The position numbers and the translations under genes were made by a program. Positions 26,819-35,269 of a stretch of DNA of 64,000 nucleotides are shown here, one piece after another. The notes below the pieces were generated by a model. It saw only the letters and a program-made list of their open reading frames with translations. It made no database searches and was not told the DNA's origin. Position 1 is the first letter of the stretch. Each line of letters starts with the position of its first letter. This stretch comes from Chryseobacterium sp. (lineage in GTDB: Bacteria; Bacteroidota; Bacteroidia; Flavobacteriales; Weeksellaceae). The stretch spans positions 124,001 through 188,000 of the forward strand of contig NZ_JAFAJM010000014.1 in the NCBI RefSeq assembly GCF_019236175.1, in the 5' to 3' direction.

Positions 26819-28150
26819 ATGTATAGTTTTTCACCAAAATTAAAATCAACTTCTATAATACTTCTTGTTGTAGGTTTAGTTCTGTTTGGTATTGGTTTCT
26901 TTATGAATAAAGGACTTTCTACTGAGAAGATAGAACAAATGATGGAAGCTGTTCATGCTTCAGGTCATAACGCTCCTACACACTCAAGTGAAATGGTTGG
27001 GCCACAGGACCACGCAGCTCATTTAGAGCACGCTGAACTTCAGGTTCACAATCAGCCGTTGGCATCGTTACACTTTGTAGCTGTCTTTTTCTTTGGAGTG
27101 AGTTGTGCTGTATTGTTTTTTTACTGCATTCAGCACGCTGCCCACGCTGGTTGGCCAATTATCATTACAAGAGTAATGGAAGCTATTGCTTCTTATATTC
27201 CTTATGGAGGTGCTATTCTGGTTATTATGATGATTTTAAATATCACGCACAATGGCCATTTATTCCACTGGATGGATCCGGAATTAACAAACCCTGACTC
27301 CGCTCATTTCGATGTTATTTTATTCGAAAAGAAAAGATTCTTAAACATACCTTTCTATGCTATCAGAACAATCATTTATGTAGTAGGTGCTTCTTTCTTT
27401 GCATGGAAATTAAAAGCTCAGTCTAAGAAAGTAGATGACACTAAATCTAAAGTTGAATATCAGATGCTTTACAGATGGGCAGTAGGATATATCGTATTCT
27501 TCGGATTTGCTTCTGCAGCTTGGGCTTGGGACTGGTTGATGTCTATTGACCCTCACTGGTATTCTACAATGTATATCTGGTATTCCATGGTTAGCTGCCT
27601 TTCAAGTGGTATTGCTGTAATCATCTTATTAAGTGTTTACCTTAAGAAAAATGGTTTCTTACCACAGTTCAATGACAACCACTTACACGATTTAGGAGTT
27701 TTCCTTTTCGCAACAAGTATGCTTTGGACATATACATGGTTCGCTCAGTTTATGCTTTACTGGTATGCCAACGTTCCGGAAGAGGTAAACTACTTCTTCG
27801 GAAGATTCCAGCACTACTCTCCTACTTTCTTACCAATGCTGATCATCAACTTCTTATTACCATTATTGGTATTAGTAAGCAGCAGCATCAAGAGAAATTA
27901 CAAAGTAGTAACTACGATGGCTGTAGTAGTGATCTTAGGACACATTTTAGATTACTTCAACATGGTAATGCCGGGAACGGTAGGACCATACTGGAACACT
28001 CCTGAAGTATTCTTATTAATCTTAGGAGCTATCCTGTTCGTAGCCGGATTATTTATGTTTACTGTACTTTCAGCTTTATCTAAACTGAAGTTGATCCCTA
28101 CAGGAAACCCATTCTTACACGAATCTGAAATTTATGAGTATCCTTTCTAA
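26819..28150 (+). CDS. actF: ACIII subunit ActF, polytopic membrane protein
   Basis: Second large integral membrane subunit of ACIII, structurally related to ActC and reported as quinone-binding subunit 2 in annotations of this family. It is 443 aa with about ten helices; conserved stretches include FASAAWAWDWLMSIDPHWYST (about 225-245) and LWTYTWFAQFMLYWYANVPEE (about 302-322). It closes the operon 28 bases before a strong terminator. No cytochrome oxidase genes follow. Confidence 0.93.
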   Translation: MYSFSPKLKSTSIILLVVGLVLFGIGFFMNKGLSTEKIEQMMEAVHASGHNAPTHSSEMVGPQDHAAHLEHAELQVHNQPLASLHFVAVFFFGVSCAVLFFYCIQHAAHAGWPIIITRVMEAIASYIPYGGAILVIMMILNITHNGHLFHWMDPELTNPDSAHFDVILFEKKRFLNIPFYAIRTIIYVVGASFFAWKLKAQSKKVDDTKSKVEYQMLYRWAVGYIVFFGFASAAWAWDWLMSIDPHWYSTMYIWYSMVSCLSSGIAVIILLSVYLKKNGFLPQFNDNHLHDLGVFLFATSMLWTYTWFAQFMLYWYANVPEEVNYFFGRFQHYSPTFLPMLIINFLLPLLVLVSSSIKRNYKVVTTMAVVVILGHILDYFNMVMPGTVGPYWNTPEVFLLILGAILFVAGLFMFTVLSALSKLKLIPTGNPFLHESEIYEYPF

Positions 28151-28172
28151 GGACTTATAATAAAATAAATTT

Positions 28173-28208
28173 AAAAAGGTTGGTCATTCAGTGGCCAACC
28201 TTTTTTTA
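28173..28208 (+). terminator. Terminator of the ACIII operon
   Basis: A 14-bp stem with one G-T pair (AAAAAGGTTGGTCA with TGGCCAACCTTTTT) has a five-base loop and a T-run. It lies 22 bases after actF. Confidence 0.9.
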
Positions 28209-28293
28209 TGACATCTCTTAAGTTCTTTTTTTAGAACGATTTAAAAGAACAACAAAACAAAAAATAAAAACCTAGTATTAATAAAGGTTTTAT

Positions 28294-28301
28294 TAAATTT
28301 G
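28294..28301 (+). promoter_or_regulatory. -7 box for the lipoprotein-apt unit
   Basis: TAAATTTG is an exact -7 match, 17 bases before the ATG of the lipoprotein gene. No TTG at standard spacing is present. Confidence 0.5.
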
Positions 28302-28318
28302 CAACAAACCAAATAAAA

Positions 28319-29521
28319 ATGAAAAAGTTTTCTTTTCTACTTGTTTTCAGTCTCTTGCTTTTCACAGCATGTAAGAAAGATCATGTAGATGCTACGAATA
28401 CTAAAACGCTGCAGTCGAGTATCAATGATATGACTTCCAGCCTGCCAACCATTAAACAGATTAAGTTTAATGAAGCTCTTTATATCCTTAAAACATTCGG
28501 TGTAGAAGCTGATGGAGATATCAATGAACTAAAAGCCCTTGGAAAACTGATCGACGGAAAAAAAGTTCCTGAGATTATGTCCCTAGCTGACGAAGTGGCT
28601 CAGAAAAATGGAATTGAATGGGCAAGCACTGCCCCTCCATCACTTGGAGAAATGAATATCTTCGGAGATGATAAAGCCAAAGAAAGTGATCCGAATGATG
28701 TCAAAGCCGGAGCCTTAAGTCTTGTGACCAGACCTACGGGAGATGACGGAAGCGGAGCTCCCACGGCAATTCAGATCGTTCCGAGGCTTGTAGATGCTGC
28801 AGGAAATCCTGTATCATTCACCGGTGCCGGACTGGAAGCTACTTTAGAAGTTTTCAGCAACGGAGTAAAACTGGCTACCGCTAAAAACCTGATGCAGGAT
28901 AATAACTTCAAAGGATTCAACCTGAAGTTCTCTTCAATACCTGCGGCAAAAGTAGTAGACAATAAAATCGATATTACGGTTTCAGTAAAAACAACAGCCA
29001 AGACTTTTAAAATGTCTAAAATAGGACTTGATGTCAACGCTGCTGCTCTGAAAGTACCGGCAGTTCCTAAAACTGATACGACTGCAGTTCCTCAACAGCC
29101 AAGTGCTGTAGTGGATCCTAATAACCCCACTGCGACTCCTTCTGCCACCACAGAACCGGGAACAGCGACACCCGCAACACCTGCTGCCCCAAAACAGCCA
29201 GCAACAGATCCTAAAAATACCGTAAGTAAATTCTTAAACAGTGTAAGCTCTCAAAATTTAAAATCAGCTTATGAAGTATCCAATAATCCAAGCTGGGGAA
29301 GCTATGAGTCTTTCTCTAATCCGACCTCAGGCTTCGGATCTGTGAAAAACGTAAGTGTAAAAAACATTACCACCAATGCTACCAATCCAAACGGAGCAAG
29401 TGTAAATGCCACTTATGATGTAACCGATAAAAGTGGTAAGACAACCTCTTTAAAAGTGACTTTCGGACTTAAAAATGTAAACGGTGACTGGAAAATTTCC
29501 AGCTATAAAATCAATCCATAA
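28319..29521 (+). CDS. Lipoprotein of unknown function with C-terminal NTF2-like domain
   Basis: The protein is 400 aa with signal peptide and lipobox LLFTACKK (Cys18). Residues 30-100 look helical, about 140-245 form a beta-rich domain (LVTRPTGDDGSGAPTAIQIVPRL opens it), and about 248-300 is a Pro/Thr/Ala-rich linker. The final 100 residues (VSKFLNSVSSQNLKSAYEVS through FGLKNVNGDWKISSYK) resemble DUF4878/NTF2-like folds. I cannot assign a function. Its stop codon is immediately followed by the apt ATG, so the two are co-transcribed, without obvious functional logic. Confidence 0.75.
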   Translation: MKKFSFLLVFSLLLFTACKKDHVDATNTKTLQSSINDMTSSLPTIKQIKFNEALYILKTFGVEADGDINELKALGKLIDGKKVPEIMSLADEVAQKNGIEWASTAPPSLGEMNIFGDDKAKESDPNDVKAGALSLVTRPTGDDGSGAPTAIQIVPRLVDAAGNPVSFTGAGLEATLEVFSNGVKLATAKNLMQDNNFKGFNLKFSSIPAAKVVDNKIDITVSVKTTAKTFKMSKIGLDVNAAALKVPAVPKTDTTAVPQQPSAVVDPNNPTATPSATTEPGTATPATPAAPKQPATDPKNTVSKFLNSVSSQNLKSAYEVSNNPSWGSYESFSNPTSGFGSVKNVSVKNITTNATNPNGASVNATYDVTDKSGKTTSLKVTFGLKNVNGDWKISSYKINP

Positions 29522-30058
29522 ATGGCTTCAGCAGAACTGATCAGAAAACTAGAAAATACTATTGAAAATATTGCTGATTTTCCAATACCGGGAATACAGT
29601 TTAAAGATATTTCACCCATTTTTTTAGATCCAAAACTTTACGAAGAAGTGATTGCAGATCTTGCCGCTTTCAGTAAAGGAAAAGTAGATGCAGTCTGCGG
29701 AATTGAAAGCCGTGGCTATCTTTTTGGAATCGCCATTGCGGTTGCTTTAGAAGTTCCTTTCATCCTGATCAGAAAAGCAGGAAAACTTCCGCCACCCGTA
29801 ATTTCGGAAAGCTATGATCTGGAATATGGCAGTGCCGTCATAGAAACCCGCGAGGGACAAATAAAAAAAGGCCAGAGAGTTCTGATTCATGATGATCTTT
29901 TAGCGACAGGCGGAACAACAGAAGCTGCGGCAAAACTGGTAGAGAAACAAGGTGCTACTGTTTCTCAGTTTAGTTTCCTTATCGGATTGAAAGGACTGAA
30001 TGGAGATGAAAAACTGAAGAAATTCGGTGCCGAAGTTTACCCTATTTTAGAATATTAA
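29522..30058 (+). CDS. apt: Adenine phosphoribosyltransferase
   Basis: Salvages adenine with PRPP to give AMP in the cytoplasm. It is 178 aa, the normal length. The family opening is ELIRKLENTIENIADFPIPGIQFKDI, GIESRGYLFG follows, and the PRPP-binding loop is RVLIHDDLLATGGTTEAA (about residues 119-136). The ATG directly abuts the stop of the upstream lipoprotein gene. A long hairpin with a T-run follows about 20 bases downstream. Confidence 0.96.
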   Translation: MASAELIRKLENTIENIADFPIPGIQFKDISPIFLDPKLYEEVIADLAAFSKGKVDAVCGIESRGYLFGIAIAVALEVPFILIRKAGKLPPPVISESYDLEYGSAVIETREGQIKKGQRVLIHDDLLATGGTTEAAAKLVEKQGATVSQFSFLIGLKGLNGDEKLKKFGAEVYPILEY

Positions 30059-30076
30059 GAAATATATAAACCTATG

Positions 30077-30146
30077 CTTCGGCTTCGCTCAATATGGCTA
30101 TCACTCGTTTCAGACAGTCCATGATGAGCGGAGCCGAAGTGTTTTT
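30077..30146 (+). repeat. Long imperfect inverted repeat after apt (REP-like, terminator-like)
   Basis: Two 15-base arms (CTTCGGCTTCGCTCA, 30077-30091, and TGAGCGGAGCCGAAG, 30125-30139) pair with one G-T. After one mismatch the pairing continues with five more pairs, giving a stem of about 20 bp around a 21-base loop. GTTTTTAG follows, so it can end the apt transcript. The GC-rich arms stand out from the AT-rich surroundings and look like a dispersed intergenic repeat. Confidence 0.7.
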
Positions 30147-30200
30147 AGTGTGAATAGGTACAAATTCACAACATTTACATAATAATCCCGATAAAGTATT

Positions 30201-30230
30201 TTGTAAATCATTCAGAAACAATTAAATTTG
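30201..30230 (+). promoter_or_regulatory. Promoter of the TPR protein-ribH unit
   Basis: TTG (30201-30203), a 19-base spacer and TAAATTTG (30223-30230) form a full consensus promoter, 21 bases before the ATG. Confidence 0.75.
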
Positions 30231-30251
30231 CAATTCAATTTTTAAAAACTT

Positions 30252-30959
30252 ATGGCAAAATTGGGTAAGAATGCTCAGAACGAGCAAGAAGGTAAAGAAA
30301 CAGTTGAGTTCTTTAAAGACCTTGACAGAGAGGCTTTAAATGCTGAAAGGCTTCTTGAAAAATATTCAAAACCTTTAGGTGTTGTATTAGGAGCTTTAAT
30401 TTTAGGTGTTTTAGGATTCTTCGCATACAAGCAATTTATCGTTGCTCCTAAAAATACTGAAGCTGTAAAAAGTTTCCTTGCTGCTCAAAAAAACCTTACA
30501 GAAGGTAAAGATAAAGAAGCTTTAGGTGGAAAATCTGCTGCTAATCCGGGTTTCGTAGGTACATATAACGATTATTCAGGAACAAATGTAGGCCAGCTTT
30601 CTGCTTATAACGCTGGTTTATTGAAATTCAAAGAAGGAAAATTTCAGGAAGCTTATGATCTTCTGGATAAATTTTCTTCTGATAACAAAACGTTAATGGC
30701 AATGAAGTACGGAGCGATGGCTGATGCTAAATCTGGTCTTAATAAAAATGATGAAGCTTTAGCTTTATTAGACAAAGCAGCAACAGCTTCTGATGATCCG
30801 TATACGACTTATTTCTTTACCAGAAAAGCAGGTATTGTAGCATTAGGGCTTAAGAAAAACACGGAAGCTAAAAAATACTTCTCTACCATTGATGAGAAAT
30901 ATCTGGATTATGACAACGGAATGTCTGATTCTTACATTGAAATGACTAAATATTATTAA
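30252..30959 (+). CDS. YfgM-like TPR membrane protein
   Basis: The protein is 235 aa. A charged cytoplasmic N-terminus of about 40 residues is followed by one membrane helix (about 44-66; GVVLGALILGVLGFFAYKQF) and a periplasmic TPR-like repeat domain (about 100-235). This matches the architecture of YfgM, which works with periplasmic chaperones and the SecYEG-YidC system in E. coli; the role here is by analogy only. It is followed after three bases by ribH, with which it is probably co-transcribed. Confidence 0.8.
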   Translation: MAKLGKNAQNEQEGKETVEFFKDLDREALNAERLLEKYSKPLGVVLGALILGVLGFFAYKQFIVAPKNTEAVKSFLAAQKNLTEGKDKEALGGKSAANPGFVGTYNDYSGTNVGQLSAYNAGLLKFKEGKFQEAYDLLDKFSSDNKTLMAMKYGAMADAKSGLNKNDEALALLDKAATASDDPYTTYFFTRKAGIVALGLKKNTEAKKYFSTIDEKYLDYDNGMSDSYIEMTKYY

Positions 30960-30962
30960 AAC

Positions 30963-31481
30963 ATGGCAACAGTTAATCTTTCCGATTACAAGCCACTTCA
31001 TATAACGAATGCCGAAGATTTTTCTATCGGCATTGTTTTTTCTGAGTGGAATGATTTTGTAACATACAATCTTCGTGATGCAGCATTGGAAATTCTTGAA
31101 AAAGAAGGAGTAAAATCTGAAAATATTAAACTTTTTCCTGTTCCCGGAGCTTTTGAATTAAGCTATGCAAGTATGCAGCTTTGCAAAGAAAGAAAATATG
31201 ATGCAGTAATTTCTATAGGATGCGTAATCCGTGGAGAAACGCCTCATTTTGATTACGTTTGTTCTGCCGTAGCACAAGGGATTAAGGATTGTAATATCAT
31301 GACGGATACTCCTACCATCTTCTGTGTACTGACAGATGATAACAAAGAACAGTCTATCGCAAGAAGCGGTGGTGATTTAGGGAACAAAGGAGTGGAAGCT
31401 GCTGTGACTGCCCTTAGAATGATTGATTTCAAAAAGAAATTATCTGATAAAAAAGGAAATATCGGTTTCGGACATTCATAA
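30963..31481 (+). CDS. ribH: 6,7-dimethyl-8-ribityllumazine synthase
   Basis: Condenses the pyrimidinedione and butanone phosphate intermediates to lumazine, the penultimate step of riboflavin synthesis. It is 172 aa. Substrate-binding motifs are VPGAFELSYASMQLC (about residues 59-73), IGCVIRGETPHFDYVC (about 85-100, catalytic His) and FCVLTDDNKEQSIARSGG (about 120-137). It is the second gene of a two-gene unit; other rib genes are not in the window. Confidence 0.95.
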   Translation: MATVNLSDYKPLHITNAEDFSIGIVFSEWNDFVTYNLRDAALEILEKEGVKSENIKLFPVPGAFELSYASMQLCKERKYDAVISIGCVIRGETPHFDYVCSAVAQGIKDCNIMTDTPTIFCVLTDDNKEQSIARSGGDLGNKGVEAAVTALRMIDFKKKLSDKKGNIGFGHS

Positions 31482-31503
31482 ACCGATCAACCACTACATT
31501 AAT

Positions 31504-31538
31504 AAAGGGCTGTCTCCAATATGGGCAGCCTTTTATTA
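31504..31538 (+). terminator. Terminator after ribH
   Basis: A stem GGCTGTC (31508-31514) with GGCAGCC (31524-31530), one G-T pair, is followed by TTTTATTATT, 26 bases after the ribH stop. Confidence 0.75.
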
Positions 31539-31697
31539 TTCTATACAACCTGCCTCTTCAATAAAACGGTACCGGAAGGTCAACATTATGACACAGGAAA
31601 TTTTGCCTCGGATAAAAGGACTTCTTAAAGATTCATAAAATATCATTAATAAACAGGATGTTTTCATTTTTTTCCGTTAAAAGTTGCACACAAAAAC

Positions 31698-31705
31698 TAT
31701 CTTTG
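31698..31705 (+). promoter_or_regulatory. -7 box for the LtaS-like gene
   Basis: TATCTTTG matches TAnnTTTG, 26 bases before the ATG at 31732. This placement supports that ATG over an in-frame TTG at 31684 lying upstream of the box. Confidence 0.6.
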
Positions 31706-31731
31706 TGAAAACTAATTTAGATAATAAGTAC

Positions 31732-33810
31732 ATGTTTTTAAGAAAAATAAAACCGTTCCTTTATCTTGGAATTTTCTATCTTATTATTTCGTTGATAATA
31801 AGAACAATATTCTTTTTCCATCCCATCACTACAGCTAGTTTTGGTTTTTTTGAAGTGGTAAAAGTACTTCTGGTAGGACTTATCAATGACATATTTGTCT
31901 TCATACTGGCCAGTTCACTGCTCGCCGTTTATTTTTTATTTCTTTCCAACTCAAAGTATAAAAAACCTTACGGTTATGCTATTTTTGGAGCTTTAGTATT
32001 ATTTTTTCTGTATATATGGCTTATACCCAATAATATTTTTAAACAATACGGAGGTTCAATAACAGAAGTTGCTCTTAGCTTCGTGGGAATAAAGACACTT
32101 TTCTTCGGACTTATGCTTTTCCTTCCTACTCAGAGAATTAAAATCCGCAATGTATTATATTTCACCACGCTATTACTTTATGTGCTGGTCATTATTTTTA
32201 ACGGGGTAAGTGAATATTTTTTCTATAATGAATTTGGAGTACGTTATAACTTTATTGCGGTAGACTATCTGATATATACCAATGAAGTCATCGGGAATAT
32301 TATGGAGAGTTATCCCGTAGTTCCTTTGTTTTCAGGCATCATGATTGTCACCTTATCCATCACATGGGTTATCTATAAGAAGACCAAAAATGAACTTCTG
32401 GAACTACCGGACTTCAAGCAGAAGATGGTTTTATTAGGATCATTTATTGTGCTATGCGCACTGAGTCTTGTGGCCATACCTTCATTAATGCAAATCAAAT
32501 CAGACAATGTATTTGCAGACGAAATTGAAGCCAATGGAATTCCTAAGTTTTATTGGGCTTTTACTCATAACGAACTGGATTATTTCCAGTTTTATTCACA
32601 GATTAACCAGAAACAGGCAGAACAAAATTTATTAAGTCAGTTTTCTCAGCATACACTCTCAAGAAATATTATCGCAGAACAGCCGGAAGCCAAGAAAAAT
32701 GTTGTTCTGATTTCTATTGAAAGCCTTTCTGCAGATTTTATGGAACATTACGGAAACAAAGAAAAAATAACGCCATTCTTAGATAGCCTGGCTGACAAGT
32801 CCTTGTTTTTCACCAACTTGTATGCAACAGGAAACAGAACAGTACGCGGACTGGAAGCTTTAACGCTGTGTATTCCTCCTACAGCCGGAGAGAGTGTTAT
32901 TAAAAGAAATGACAATAAAAATAAATTCACAACAGGAAGCGTCTTCAAATCTAAAGGGTATGATGTAAGATTTCTATACGGCGGATACAGCTATTTCGAT
33001 AATATGCAGGATTTTTTTGCCGGAAACGGATATGGTATTGTAGACCGAAATAATTTTAAACCTGAAGAGATCACTTTTGCTAATGTATGGGGTGTTGCTG
33101 ACGAAGATATGGCAAGAAAAGCAATTCAGGTAATGAATGCTGAAGCAAAATCAGGAAAACCCTTTTTTAACCACTGGATGACGGTATCCAATCACAGACC
33201 TTTTACTTATCCGGATGGAAGGATTGATATTCCGGGAACCGCAAAATCCCGTGAAGGAGGAGTAAAATATACGGATTACTCATTGAAACTCTTCTTCGAT
33301 ATGGCTAAAAAACAGGACTGGTATAAAAATACCGTCTTCGTTATTATCGCAGATCATTGTGCTTCAAGTGCAGGAAAAACCGAACTTCCTATGGACAAAT
33401 ACAGAATTCCTGCGATGATTTTCTCAGAAGGATTTATACAGCCTCAGAAATTCAGTACACTGATGTCCCAGATCGATCTGATGCCAACTGTTTTCGGATT
33501 ACTTAATTTCAGCTATCAATCTAAATTTCTGGGTCAGGATGTCTTCAAAAAAGAATTCCAGCCCAAGGCTTATATTGCAACTTATCAGGATCTTGGCTTG
33601 GTAAAAGATAATCGTTTAACCATTATTTCTCCGGTAAAAAAAGTAAAACAATACTCTTTAGACCTTGAAAAAAGTGATCTGGCTCCTGAATTTAAACTGT
33701 ATTATAACGAAAAATTACTGAAGGATAAGGATCAAAAACTGATAGACGAAACTATTTCTGCTTATCAGTCTACTTCTTACTGGCTTAAAACAAAACAACT
33801 TAATCGTTAA
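31732..33810 (+). CDS. LTA synthase family phosphoglycerol transferase (sulfatase fold)
   Basis: Inner-membrane enzyme with about five N-terminal helices (residues 8-210) and an extracytoplasmic alkaline-phosphatase-like domain. It is 692 aa from the ATG at 31732. The nucleophile is probably Thr370 in TGNRTVRGLEA; metal ligands include Glu in LISIESLSADF and Asp541-His542 in IIADHCASS. In Gram-positives such enzymes polymerise glycerol phosphate on lipid; in Bacteroidetes the acceptor is unknown, perhaps a glycan or lipid head group. Its 3' end overlaps the convergent ATP-grasp gene by 11 bases. Confidence 0.88.
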   Translation: MFLRKIKPFLYLGIFYLIISLIIRTIFFFHPITTASFGFFEVVKVLLVGLINDIFVFILASSLLAVYFLFLSNSKYKKPYGYAIFGALVLFFLYIWLIPNNIFKQYGGSITEVALSFVGIKTLFFGLMLFLPTQRIKIRNVLYFTTLLLYVLVIIFNGVSEYFFYNEFGVRYNFIAVDYLIYTNEVIGNIMESYPVVPLFSGIMIVTLSITWVIYKKTKNELLELPDFKQKMVLLGSFIVLCALSLVAIPSLMQIKSDNVFADEIEANGIPKFYWAFTHNELDYFQFYSQINQKQAEQNLLSQFSQHTLSRNIIAEQPEAKKNVVLISIESLSADFMEHYGNKEKITPFLDSLADKSLFFTNLYATGNRTVRGLEALTLCIPPTAGESVIKRNDNKNKFTTGSVFKSKGYDVRFLYGGYSYFDNMQDFFAGNGYGIVDRNNFKPEEITFANVWGVADEDMARKAIQVMNAEAKSGKPFFNHWMTVSNHRPFTYPDGRIDIPGTAKSREGGVKYTDYSLKLFFDMAKKQDWYKNTVFVIIADHCASSAGKTELPMDKYRIPAMIFSEGFIQPQKFSTLMSQIDLMPTVFGLLNFSYQSKFLGQDVFKKEFQPKAYIATYQDLGLVKDNRLTIISPVKKVKQYSLDLEKSDLAPEFKLYYNEKLLKDKDQKLIDETISAYQSTSYWLKTKQLNR

Positions 33811-34930
33811 TTAAATGAGGCATAAAACGGCTTTGATTATTGGTGATCAGGTGAGTACTCTCTCTGATCCCAATTCCTGCCGGCTCCTGGCCTATCACCC
33901 AGCTTCCTATAACAGGATAATTTCCTTCAAATTCCGGAAGATCAAATAATTGCTGATAAATAAAACCTTCTTTGGCATAGTCTCCGCCATTTTCTTCAAT
34001 AACAATATCGTCTTTGTATAAAACAACGTTTGCCCCTTCTCTCGAATATACCGGTTTTTTAGCATAGTTTTTCAGATGTCCCGGTTCGAAATAGGCTTCC
34101 AATAAATAAGGATGATCCGGATATAAGTCCCAAAGAACAGGAAGAATCGCTTTAGATGAAAGTAAAACTTTCCAGGCCGGTTCCATCCATTGTGACCGGA
34201 AACCATTCTTTACGAGCTTCTCACCATAACCGTCAGCCAGAATCCATTCATAAGGATAGAGTTTAAAAATATACTCCATAATCAGATCATCTTTTGCAAT
34301 AAATTCTCCGATATTTTCTGCCCATCCGATATCCTGGATTGCAATAAACTCAGTATCAAAACCAGCCTGAGAAGCACAATCCCTCATATATTCCACATTA
34401 GTGACGTCCTCAATATTCGTTAATGATGTAAAATAGATATAGTGCGGATTCATATAATTTTTAAGATACTTCCAGTAATCCACAAGTTTCTCATGAATAG
34501 AATTAAACTGATCCTTATAAGGAAACAGCTCCTGAAGCCAATACCATTGTACCACCGAAGATTCGTAAAGAGAAGTCGGGGTATCTGCATTAAACTCCAG
34601 CAGTTTCAAATTGCTACCGTCAAACCCAAAATCAAACCGCCCGTAAATAGCAGGATGGTCTTCTTCCCAACTGGTAACAATATAATCTCTAAACCATAAA
34701 GGGATATTAAACCTGTCCCAAAGACCATTGGCAATAACATGATCTACCGCCTCCAGACACATATCCCATAATTCTGCTGTGGCCTTTTCAATAGTGGTAA
34801 TCTCACGCATAGAAAACTGATAATAATGGCTTTCATCCCAGTAAAGCCCTTCAAGGGAATGATACCCAAATCCCAGGTTCTCAAGTTTATGCTCCCAGTT
34901 CTTTCTAAATGCTGATTGTATTCTTTCCAT
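33800..34930 (-). CDS. Glutathionylspermidine synthase-family (YgiC-like) ATP-grasp ligase
   Basis: The protein is 376 aa from the ATG at 34930 (an in-frame ATG at 34957 overlaps the upstream gene). It resembles the C-terminal ligase domain of GspS: LYWDESHYYQFS near residue 30, LLEFNADTPTSLYESSVVQW (about 127-146), an ATP-grasp core with KPVYSREGANVVLYKD (about 281-296) and a final GIGIRES. The cysteine-peptidase half of bifunctional GspS is absent, as in E. coli YgiC and YjfC, whose substrates are not established. It is the last gene of a unit with two small lipoproteins, echoing the ygiB-ygiC pair. Confidence 0.87.
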   Translation of the reverse strand: MERIQSAFRKNWEHKLENLGFGYHSLEGLYWDESHYYQFSMREITTIEKATAELWDMCLEAVDHVIANGLWDRFNIPLWFRDYIVTSWEEDHPAIYGRFDFGFDGSNLKLLEFNADTPTSLYESSVVQWYWLQELFPYKDQFNSIHEKLVDYWKYLKNYMNPHYIYFTSLTNIEDVTNVEYMRDCASQAGFDTEFIAIQDIGWAENIGEFIAKDDLIMEYIFKLYPYEWILADGYGEKLVKNGFRSQWMEPAWKVLLSSKAILPVLWDLYPDHPYLLEAYFEPGHLKNYAKKPVYSREGANVVLYKDDIVIEENGGDYAKEGFIYQQLFDLPEFEGNYPVIGSWVIGQEPAGIGIRESTHLITNNQSRFMPHLIND

Positions 34931-34934
34931 ATCC

Positions 34935-35267
34935 TTATGATGATGCTCTGAAACCACTTCTTCCTAACCCGCCTCTGACAATACTTCCCTTATAGGAGCT
35001 TCTTCCTACATTAGACTTGGAACTTACAGCATCACTGTAATATCCGGCTTTATAATACTCTCCGTGATAATAGGCTCCATACGGACGAAAAGCACGATAC
35101 GTATAGTAACCGGGAATGAACCCGTGTGATCTGGTATAAGCAGCCGTAGTATCTGATCTCATATACACTTTCTTCTCCTTTCCCCAGTCATTTTTAGGTT
35201 TTTCTTCAGAACACGCCACCAGTAAACCGGTCACGAAAAGCAATTTGACAGAACTTGATTTTTTCAT
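34935..35267 (-). CDS. Small YgiB-like lipoprotein
   Basis: The protein is 110 aa with signal peptide and lipobox GLLVACSEE (about Cys19). The middle is rich in Tyr, Gly and His (GYYTYRAFRPYGAYYHGEYY), and the C-terminus SIVRGGLGRSGFRASS is Gly/Ser/Arg-rich. The tail and position directly upstream of the ATP-grasp gene recall E. coli YgiB, which also has a Gly-rich RGGFG tail and precedes ygiC. Direct homology is uncertain. It starts 2 bases after the preceding lipoprotein stop. Confidence 0.65.
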   Translation of the reverse strand: MKKSSSVKLLFVTGLLVACSEEKPKNDWGKEKKVYMRSDTTAAYTRSHGFIPGYYTYRAFRPYGAYYHGEYYKAGYYSDAVSSKSNVGRSSYKGSIVRGGLGRSGFRASS

Positions 35268-35269
35268 AA

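Noticed and set aside
31423..31638. 71-codon frame overlapping the end of ribH
   Set aside because: It runs through the ribH terminator hairpin in a different frame and has no recognisable domain.
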